From positions 1-5,315 of the forward strand of contig JAFROA010000256.1 of the NCBI GenBank assembly GCA_017429885.1: DNA of 5,315 bases, read 5' to 3'. The stretch's first letter is position 1. Each line of letters starts with the position of its first letter. The translations under genes and the position numbers were made by a program. The notes under the pieces were generated by a model. The model saw only the letters and a list, made by a program, of their open reading frames with translations, was not told the origin of the DNA and ran no database searches. Source of the DNA: Bacteroidales bacterium (lineage in GTDB: Bacteria; Bacteroidota; Bacteroidia; Bacteroidales; UBA932). This document shows positions 1-5,315 of this stretch, piece by piece.

Positions 1-111
1 AATGCGGCAGCAGAATCGTTCAACTCAAAGATCAAGGCCTTCCGTGCTCAACTCAGGGGCGTGTCAGATCTGCCATTCTTCATGTTCAGACTATGCAGGC
101 TCTTCGGATAG
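1..111 (+). CDS. DDE transposase, C-terminal end (ISL3/ISAon1-like), partial at left edge
   Basis: An open frame enters from the left edge and runs 36 codons to a TAG at 109-111. Its translation begins NAAAESFNSKIKAFR and continues through RGVSDLPFF to end in CRLFG. I recognise this as the C-terminal tail of DDE transposases of the ISL3/ISAon1 type found in Bacteroidota. In that family the Glu of the 'N-x-x-x-E-S-F-N-x-K-I-K' block is the last acidic residue of the catalytic DDE triad; here it is codon 5 (bases 13-15). The rest of the transposase lies outside the window, so completeness cannot be judged. The frame is convergent with the minus-strand membrane protein gene and overlaps its last bases (86-111), which is unusual for two native genes and suggests an insertion junction. 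Family membership is from remembered motif similarity, not a search. Confidence 0.85.
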   Translation, partial: NAAAESFNSKIKAFRAQLRGVSDLPFFMFRLCRLFG

Positions 112-139
112 CCCCCCCACGGAAGTTTGCAGGTGAGCC
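1..139 (+). mobile_element. right end of an insertion sequence (ISL3-like), inferred boundary near 139
   Basis: Beyond the transposase stop at 111 come a run of seven C (112-118) and then about 20 bases. Read inward from base 139 on the minus strand, the sequence is GGCTCACCTGCAAACTTCC followed by the G run. ISL3-family termini commonly start with GG and are followed by pyrimidine-rich positions, so base 139 is a plausible outer tip. A target duplication in this family is usually 8 bases, so GAGAATAG (140-147) is the predicted duplicated target. The opposite terminus is outside the window, so neither the inverted repeat nor the duplication can be confirmed. The element's presence rests on the transposase tail; the exact boundary is inference. 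Confidence 0.5.
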
Positions 140-754
140 GAGAATAGCGTACAAAAGCATATACATTGCCAGGCATGAATAGACCATAATCTCGCCGGCA
201 TCACCTGGAAGAATGATGGAACATAGAGACAATCCCACCATAGCCAGATACACCATAGAATAAATGAATCGGGAATAATCTTCGAGGTTATGCCATACGG
301 CTACGTTACGGAAAAACATCCTTATTCCACCTAATCTCTTGATCACCACCGCGACAAAGTATGCCGCGAACACAGTAAGTATCACAATGTAGGAGAAAAA
401 CTCTCTCTCAGATCTGAAGGAGAAACTTCTGGAAGAGACAAACAGAGAGAAGACAAAGGAGATGGCGATGGCTCCATCCAAGGCTATCACCGCCCCAAGA
501 GACTTTCCAGCCTTCTCGAAAGAGCAAGGATAAAGGAGAAGTATCTCCACAGCGGCCATTATATCCAATAACAGATAACGTGACTCCGGAGGATATGCCC
601 CCATCATCTCCATGATGACTAGAGTGACCCCCGTAGCTCCCGCCATGATCCTGATCACAAACCGGGGAGTAAGATGCGACTTGTTTTTATTGAAATCATG
701 AAAAAAGAAAAACAAATACTCGACAATCAGAGAGACCGCGATGATAACCGACAT
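86..754 (-). CDS. seven-helix membrane protein of unknown function, probably truncated at its C-terminus by an IS
   Basis: The 222-residue frame is almost entirely hydrophobic. I count about seven membrane segments, at roughly residues 2-20, 32-51, 60-77, 86-106, 119-138, 162-182 and 188-205. A polar stretch 'VWHNLEDYSRF' lies just before segment 6. I chose the ATG at 754; a TTG three codons upstream (763) is in frame but less likely. No Shine-Dalgarno is visible. The gene is its own unit, downstream of the terminator that ends the leuS-YitT operon. The protein appears to stop directly after helix 7. Its last 17 residues (from Gly206, ending RRACIV) are encoded by bases 86-139, opposite the transposase tail and the inferred IS end, so the native product was probably longer. 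The multi-helix block resembles, from memory, membrane sensor halves of some Bacteroidota regulators with a C-terminal DNA-binding domain. That identity is a guess, and a stand-alone hypothetical membrane protein is the conservative call. Confidence 0.7.
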   Translation of the reverse strand: MSVIIAVSLIVEYLFFFFHDFNKNKSHLTPRFVIRIMAGATGVTLVIMEMMGAYPPESRYLLLDIMAAVEILLLYPCSFEKAGKSLGAVIALDGAIAISFVFSLFVSSRSFSFRSEREFFSYIVILTVFAAYFVAVVIKRLGGIRMFFRNVAVWHNLEDYSRFIYSMVYLAMVGLSLCSIILPGDAGEIMVYSCLAMYMLLYAILGSPANFRGGAIRRACIV

Positions 755-810
755 GACGTTCAAGATTAGTTAAAAAAGATTTCCGTTTATGCGATGCTGA
801 AATTAATGAT

Positions 811-854
811 AAAAACTAAACAAAACACCCCCTGCGTGGTGGTACACAGGGGGT
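811..854 (-). terminator. intrinsic terminator of the leuS-YitT-YitT operon
   Basis: An 8-base-pair perfect stem is formed by ACCCCCTG (827-834) and CAGGGGGT (847-854), with a 12-base interior that may add two more pairs. In the minus-strand direction the stem is followed by a T-rich tail (bases 825 down to 811: TTTT G TTT AG TTTTT). It lies 32 bases beyond the stop of the second YitT gene, the expected place for the end of the operon. In the plus direction the hairpin is followed only by ATCTTTT, so any bidirectional activity would be weaker. Confidence 0.85.
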
Positions 855-886
855 ATCTTTTCAAAATCGCTTATAAAAAACAGAAA

Positions 887-1816
887 TTAAGCTTTTTTAT
901 CCTTGATCGTGTCAAATCCTTTACCATAGACACCCGCGACAGAGGATACTGACAAGAAAGCGTCTGAGTCTATCTGCTTCACCTCCCTGAGCAACATGTT
1001 CACATCCGTCTTGCGAGTGATGACCATAAGGACAGAGGATTCCTGTTTTGTATACCAGCCTTTCCCGTCAAGGATTGTCACACCACGATGGAAATCCCGT
1101 GCTATCATATCAGCGATAGCCTCATGGTGATGTGACATGATGAATATCTGCACGCTCTGCTTGGACCCCGCCAGATAAAGATCCGCCACATTACCGCACA
1201 CGGTGACGATAATCATTCCGTAGACGGCTGTGATGAACTTATCCACAAATGGAAGTCGCTGTCCATCAGCAGTATACGAGGGTACCAAGAGAGATGATGC
1301 GATGATGAACACATCAATCAACAGGATCACCTTTCCAGGAGAGATGTTGTGGAACTTTGTGATAATGAGAGCTATGATGTCCGTACCTCCGGTGCTGCCT
1401 CCTTGAGAGATGGACATTCCTATTCCGAAACCGGCCATCGAACCTCCGATTATGGAGCAGAGAAGCTTGCCATTGGATAAAGCGAAATCCTGGATAAACT
1501 GAGCCGGGATGATGCTCTGCTCAATATTAAGGCAGAAAGATGCCAGGAATATGGCATATACAGTCTTGATACCGAAAGAAGGTCCTATAATGAACAACGA
1601 GATCAGCAACAACAAAGCGTTGATCACGAAATAGGTATAACCCATCTTTATCCCAGTGGCGAATTGGACGATGGCGCTTATACCGGACACACCACCCCCA
1701 AACATGTTGTTTGGAGTGAGGAATATTGTCCAGCCACAAGTATATATCAGGATTCCAAGCGTGATGAGGACGTACTCCTTAATTGTCCGCAGGATGTTCT
1801 TCTGTCTGTTAGCCAT
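887..1816 (-). CDS. YitT family membrane protein (DUF161 + DUF2179), second tandem copy
   Basis: A 309-residue protein with the YitT layout: a hydrophobic N-terminal region of five to six helices (about 12-210) and a soluble C-terminal DUF2179 domain (about 220-302). Family hallmarks are the Gly-rich 'FGGGVSGISAI' at about 39-49 and 'GGSTGGTDI' at 139-147. The C-terminal domain carries 'HRGVTILDGKGWY' (about 243-255) and ends near 'SSVAGVYGKGFD'. Members are inner-membrane proteins, about 280-310 residues, without an established transported substrate. The ATG start at 1816 overlaps the TAA of the preceding paralogue by 8 bases (ATGGCTAA), suggesting translational coupling. An A-rich stretch with AAAGAAA lies about 10 bases upstream of the start. 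It clearly shares ancestry with the upstream gene, including FATGI, GGSTGGTDI and VDVFIIAS in the same order, but the two are well diverged, so the duplication is not recent. The family call is firm; the function is unknown. Confidence 0.93.
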   Translation of the reverse strand: MANRQKNILRTIKEYVLITLGILIYTCGWTIFLTPNNMFGGGVSGISAIVQFATGIKMGYTYFVINALLLLISLFIIGPSFGIKTVYAIFLASFCLNIEQSIIPAQFIQDFALSNGKLLCSIIGGSMAGFGIGMSISQGGSTGGTDIIALIITKFHNISPGKVILLIDVFIIASSLLVPSYTADGQRLPFVDKFITAVYGMIIVTVCGNVADLYLAGSKQSVQIFIMSHHHEAIADMIARDFHRGVTILDGKGWYTKQESSVLMVITRKTDVNMLLREVKQIDSDAFLSVSSVAGVYGKGFDTIKDKKA

Positions 1817-2732
1817 TGTTCGATTTCTTTTTACGCATCAATTTGAGACCAGTCTTCATCTCGTCGAAACCCTCCCCATAGACAGTGCTAGCTGAAGAGA
1901 CTGTCACAAAGGCGGAAGGATCTATCTCCTTCACAGTCTTGGTGATTGTATGAAGCTCGGGCTTACGCACCAAGATGAGCAGTACTTTTTTGCTCTCCCC
2001 GGAATACCACCCTTGGGCATCAAGAGCTGTCACTCCCCTGTTGAGATCATGAATCACGGTGTCCGCTATCTCCTTGTATTTATTGGAGAACACCATTATC
2101 TGCCAAGTCGAGTTCCGCCCCAGGAGCACCCAATCCACAAAAACCGAGAAGATGACCATGGCGACATCACCGTAGACCATATCCTCCACGGTCTTACCGG
2201 GAATCAAGAGTATCGAGGCTATGATGAACACATCCACAGCAAGGAAGACCTTCCCCAATGAAACCGGCCAGAACTTATTGACTATCAATGCGACAATATC
2301 GGTCCCTCCAGTGCTTCCGCCTCGAGCGAGGATGCATGTTATGCCGATAGACTCAATGATGGCGGCCACTATCACAAGAAGGAGTTTATTGTCGAAAAAC
2401 ACATGTAGAAACTCCATTCCAGCGAGGAAATCAAGTCCTAAAGTGGAAAGTCCTATAGCGTAAAGGGTCTTGAATCCGAACCCTTTCCCGAGAATGAGGG
2501 TTCCGAGCAATATGAGCAAACCATTGATAACAATATAGGACAAGTACACCGGAATGCCTGTGGCGAAATTCAGAATCGTACAGGCTCCTGTCAGACCTCC
2601 GCTGGCTATACCATTGGGTATCAGCATGTCCGCCCATGCGAAGGTGTAAAAGAGCACTCCTATGGTTATAACCACATAGTCATCCAGAACGCTCAGGAAC
2701 GAAGATTTGCTTTTAATCAGCCTCGGGGACAT
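1809..2732 (-). CDS. YitT family membrane protein (DUF161 + DUF2179), first tandem copy
   Basis: A 307-residue protein with the same architecture as its neighbour: membrane helices over about residues 18-205, the Gly-rich 'ASGGLTGACTIL' at about 43-54, 'ARGGSTGGTDIVALI' at 136-150, and a C-terminal DUF2179 domain (about 209-291) with 'NRGVTALDAQGWY' and 'SSASTVYGEGFD'. It ends in a basic tail (LMRKKKSNNG) that the second copy lacks. The ATG at 2732 is the first in frame, 7 bases after the leuS TGA, so it is very likely co-transcribed with leuS, with any upstream translation signal inside the leuS 3' end; no Shine-Dalgarno is obvious. A YitT gene just downstream of leuS is, to my recollection, a common Bacteroidales arrangement. 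The family is known as predicted inner-membrane proteins of undefined substrate; a role in transport or signalling with a ligand-sensing C-terminal domain is speculation. Confidence 0.93.
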   Translation of the reverse strand: MSPRLIKSKSSFLSVLDDYVVITIGVLFYTFAWADMLIPNGIASGGLTGACTILNFATGIPVYLSYIVINGLLILLGTLILGKGFGFKTLYAIGLSTLGLDFLAGMEFLHVFFDNKLLLVIVAAIIESIGITCILARGGSTGGTDIVALIVNKFWPVSLGKVFLAVDVFIIASILLIPGKTVEDMVYGDVAMVIFSVFVDWVLLGRNSTWQIMVFSNKYKEIADTVIHDLNRGVTALDAQGWYSGESKKVLLILVRKPELHTITKTVKEIDPSAFVTVSSASTVYGEGFDEMKTGLKLMRKKKSNNG

Positions 2733-2739
2733 GGTTGAA

Positions 2740-5315
2740 TCACTTTATGACAATATTGACAATTCTACCGGGTACCACTATGATTTTAACTATGCTCTTG
2801 TCGCCAACCCACTTGGATGTCTGCTCCATCCCGCGGATCTCGGTCTCAACTTCGGCCGGAGTCATAGACTTAGGAAGATCGACCATGAAGCGGGTCTTGC
2901 CATTGAAGGAGACAGGGTACTTGACACTCTCTTCCGCGGCAAGTGATGGATTGAATACAGGGAAAGAAGCGTACGTCACGCTATCCTCATGCCCGAGAAT
3001 AGACCAAAGCTCCTCGGCGATATGAGGTGCGAATGGTGACAGGAGTATTGTCATGGGTTCCAAAATAGCGCGCTTGCGGCACTTCAAGGCACTAAGGTCA
3101 TTCAACGCTATCATGAAAGCGCTGACCGTGGTGTTGAAGGAGAAGTGCTCAATGTCGTATTCCTCTTTACCAATAAGCTTATGAAGAACCTTAAGCTCCT
3201 CATTGGTAGGCTCCTCATCTGAAACGGCGAGAGAGTCACCGTCAAAGAACATCCTCCAGAACTTCTTGAGGAAGCGGTTTACACCGTCGATACCTTTAGT
3301 GTCCCAAGGTTTGCTCTGCTCGAGCGGTCCAAGGAACATCTCGTAAAGCCTCAATGTGTCAGCGCCATAATCGTCGCAAATCTTGTCAGGATTGACAACA
3401 TTGAACATGGACTTGCTCATCTTCTCGACAGCCCATCCGCAGATGTATTCCCCATTCTCAAGGACAAACTCCGCATCGGCGAACTCCGGCCTCCACGCCC
3501 TGAATCCGTCGAGATCGAGTTTGTCGTTCCTCACAAGGCTAATGTCCACATGTATCTCGGTGGTCTGGTACTGGTCCTTAAGTCCAAGGGAGACGAACTT
3601 GTTGGTTCCGACGATTCGGTAAACGAAATTCGAACGTCCCTGAATCATTCCCTGGTTGATGAGCTTGCGGAATGGCTCATCCTCGCACACGTAGCCGAGA
3701 TCGAACAGGAACTTGTTCCAGAAGCGGGAATAAATCAGATGACCGGTGGCATGCTCGGTTCCGCCGATGTAAAGATCGACATCCCTCCAATAAGCATCCA
3801 CGTCTTTATCCACAAGCGCCTCATCGTTATGAGGATCCATGTACCTGAGATAATATGCGCTGGAACCGGCGAAACCAGGCATGGTGCTGGTCTCAAGAGG
3901 ATAACCCTTATAAGTCCAGTTCTTTGCCCTGGCGAGCGGCGGCTCTCCATTATCGGTGGGTTTGAACTCGTCTATCTCAGGAAGAGTCAGAGGCAAGTCC
4001 TCGAACGGCACCGGAGTAGGAATCCCGTCCTTATAGTAGATCGGGAAGGGCTCACCCCAATACCTCTGACGGCTGAATATAGCGTCACGTAGCCTGTAGT
4101 TGACCTTGGCGTGACCCAGCCCCTTCTTCTCCACATAATCGATAGCCGCAGGGATGGCGTCCTTAACTTCCATCCCATCCAGGAATCCGGAATTGACCAT
4201 CTTGCCTTCCTTGGCGTCGAAACTCGACTCACTCACATCGCAACCTTCGATGATCGGGACGATCGGGAGATTGAATTTCTTGGCAAACACATAGTCCCTG
4301 CTGTCATGAGCGGGTACAGCCATGATAGCTCCGGTACCATACCCAGCCAAGACATACTCGGAAATCCAGATGGGAACTCTCTCGCCTGTCAAAGGATTCA
4401 CTCCATAAGAACCTGAGAAGACTCCCGTGACGGTCTTTGTCTCGGCGATTCTCTCCCTCTCAGTTTTTTTCTTCACATAAGCCAGATAATCAGCCACTTC
4501 CTTCTTCTGGCCATCGGTCGTTAGTACCTCAACAAGTTCGCTCTCAGGAGCCAAAACCATGAATGTCACTCCAAAAATAGTGTCCACCCTGGTCGTGAAT
4601 ATGGTGACATCATGCTCCACATCCCCGTTGAAGCACTTGAACACGACCTCGCAGCCTTTAGACTTGCCAATCCAGTTACGTTGCATCTCTTTGAGGGAAT
4701 CGGTCCAATCGATCCTGTCAAGCCCCTCAAGCAGCCTTCCGGCATACGCTGAGACCCTCAACTGCCACTGCATCATCTTTTTCTGCTCAACAGGGAAGCC
4801 TCCCCTGACAGAGAGTCCGTCTTTAACCTCGTCATTGGCCAAAACAGTACCGAGACCGGCGCACCAGTTTACTGATGTCTCACCTTGATAAGCGATACGA
4901 TAATTCATCAGCATGTCGGATTTCTCCTTGTCAGAGAACGCGTTCCACTGATCAGCGGAGAAAGGCTCATGATCGGAGCAAGCAGCGTTGACAGCGGTGT
5001 CGCCTCCTTTCTCGAAAGCGGCGACAAGGTCCTCAATGGGACGGGCCTTGTCAAGATCAATATCATACCAGCTTCCGAACATCTTCAGGAAGGCCCACTG
5101 CGTCCACTTGTAGTAAGCGGGGTCGCAAGTGCGGACCTCGCGGTCCCAATCATAGGAGAAACCGATCCTGTCCATCTGCTGGCGGTAGCGGTTTATATTC
5201 TTCACGGTCGTGACCTCAGGATGCTGGCCTGTCTGGATGGCATACTGCTCTGCGGGAAGTCCAAAGGCGTCATAACCCATGGGATGGAGGACATTGAAGC
5301 CCTTCAATCTCTTGT
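2740..5315 (-). CDS. leuS: leucine--tRNA ligase (LeuRS), 5' end beyond the right edge
   Basis: This cytoplasmic class I aminoacyl-tRNA synthetase joins leucine to tRNA-Leu using ATP. The frame is open to the right edge, so the gene is cut by the window, not broken. Its first visible codons read [13 protein letters not shown]; the TTG at 5307 is an internal Leu, not a start. Roughly 65-70 N-terminal residues, including the HIGH motif, are missing; the visible 857 codons fit a family length near 920. In order: the rest of the catalytic fold with 'DAFGLPAEQ'; an insertion of about 60 residues (around 4890-5075) before 'NWC' (4861-4869); the CP1 editing domain with the Thr pair in 'FTTRVDT' (4591-4596) and 'AHDSRDY' (from 4291); '[12 protein letters not shown]'; '[15 protein letters not shown]'; '[16 protein letters not shown]'; the KMSKS loop (3409-3423); the anticodon-binding helical domain with '[13 protein letters not shown]'; and a C-terminal domain ending in TGA at 2740-2742. 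Synthetic and editing sites both look intact. Confidence 0.97.
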   Translation of the reverse strand, partial: KRLKGFNVLHPMGYDAFGLPAEQYAIQTGQHPEVTTVKNINRYRQQMDRIGFSYDWDREVRTCDPAYYKWTQWAFLKMFGSWYDIDLDKARPIEDLVAAFEKGGDTAVNAACSDHEPFSADQWNAFSDKEKSDMLMNYRIAYQGETSVNWCAGLGTVLANDEVKDGLSVRGGFPVEQKKMMQWQLRVSAYAGRLLEGLDRIDWTDSLKEMQRNWIGKSKGCEVVFKCFNGDVEHDVTIFTTRVDTIFGVTFMVLAPESELVEVLTTDGQKKEVADYLAYVKKKTERERIAETKTVTGVFSGSYGVNPLTGERVPIWISEYVLAGYGTGAIMAVPAHDSRDYVFAKKFNLPIVPIIEGCDVSESSFDAKEGKMVNSGFLDGMEVKDAIPAAIDYVEKKGLGHAKVNYRLRDAIFSRQRYWGEPFPIYYKDGIPTPVPFEDLPLTLPEIDEFKPTDNGEPPLARAKNWTYKGYPLETSTMPGFAGSSAYYLRYMDPHNDEALVDKDVDAYWRDVDLYIGGTEHATGHLIYSRFWNKFLFDLGYVCEDEPFRKLINQGMIQGRSNFVYRIVGTNKFVSLGLKDQYQTTEIHVDISLVRNDKLDLDGFRAWRPEFADAEFVLENGEYICGWAVEKMSKSMFNVVNPDKICDDYGADTLRLYEMFLGPLEQSKPWDTKGIDGVNRFLKKFWRMFFDGDSLAVSDEEPTNEELKVLHKLIGKEEYDIEHFSFNTTVSAFMIALNDLSALKCRKRAILEPMTILLSPFAPHIAEELWSILGHEDSVTYASFPVFNPSLAAEESVKYPVSFNGKTRFMVDLPKSMTPAEVETEIRGMEQTSKWVGDKSIVKIIVVPGRIVNIVIK

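Noticed and set aside
98..107. GGCTCTTCGG as the terminus of the insertion sequence, since it resembles an ISL3-type tip.
   Set aside because: It is inside the transposase coding sequence and points the wrong way for a right-hand end; the GGCTC read from 139 on the minus strand fits orientation and position better.
112..118. The seven-C run as a sequencing or slippage frameshift that would restore a longer membrane protein.
   Set aside because: In the minus direction, adding one G gives a frame that stops at 48-50 and removing one stops sooner; neither continuation looks like protein, whereas the plus strand here encodes a transposase tail.
755..763. TTG at 761-763 as start of the membrane protein.
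   Set aside because: An ATG three codons downstream (752-754) is in frame, and TTG starts are uncommon in Bacteroidota; neither start has a Shine-Dalgarno to decide the matter.
761..824. Possible Bacteroidota-type promoter for the membrane protein gene: TAATCTTG (761-768, minus) resembling TAnnTTTG, or TAATTTCA (798-805) with a TTTG at 821-824.
   Set aside because: The first has no TTTG about 20 bases upstream and would start transcription at the ATG itself; the second matches poorly and has a 15-base spacer. A promoter probably exists in 764-826 but cannot be placed.
764..886. Possible small RNA or small gene between the membrane protein and the second YitT gene.
   Set aside because: The only structured element is the terminator hairpin; the rest is AT-rich without a convincing frame or second structure.
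3550..4092. A 180-codon open frame on the plus strand, plus several shorter ones across the leuS and YitT genes.
   Set aside because: They lie wholly antisense to strongly recognisable coding sequence and show no family motif; long shadow frames opposite a conserved gene are expected.
5305..5307. TTG as the start of leuS.
   Set aside because: The frame stays open to the window edge (AAG AGA TTG) and matches the KRL-KGFNV stretch of LeuRS that normally follows the HIGH motif, so this TTG is an internal leucine.

Overview
The window looks like chromosomal DNA from a member of the Bacteroidota, most likely Bacteroidales. The leucyl-tRNA synthetase follows the Bacteroides-type sequence closely from memory: the '[10 protein letters not shown]' stretch, the clade-style insertion before 'NWC', and the '[17 protein letters not shown]' block. 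Start codons lack clear Shine-Dalgarno sequences, and the transposase tail at the left edge is of a type common in that phylum. Genus cannot be told from this window.

Almost everything is read leftwards (minus strand). From right to left: leuS, which enters from beyond the right edge and lacks only its N-terminus; then, 7 bases after its stop, a YitT-family membrane protein (1809-2732); then a second YitT-family protein (887-1816) whose start overlaps the previous stop by 8 bases. A GC-rich hairpin followed by T-rich sequence (811-854) closes this apparent three-gene operon. Further left is a separate minus-strand gene for a seven-helix membrane protein of unknown function (86-754).

The left edge holds something easy to miss: the last 36 codons of a DDE transposase on the plus strand (1-111), resembling ISL3/ISAon1-type transposases. 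It is convergent with the membrane protein gene, and the two reading frames overlap. The best reading is that an insertion sequence, ending near base 139, landed in the membrane protein gene. On that view the last 17 codons of the 222-codon frame are read from IS DNA, and the rest of the original gene lies beyond the left edge.

Functionally, leuS is housekeeping (charging of tRNA-Leu). The two YitT paralogues are predicted inner-membrane proteins of unknown substrate, each with a C-terminal DUF2179 domain, probably co-transcribed with leuS. I see no clear new biological system. The points that deserve a second look are the IS/gene junction and the tandem, translationally linked YitT pair behind leuS.
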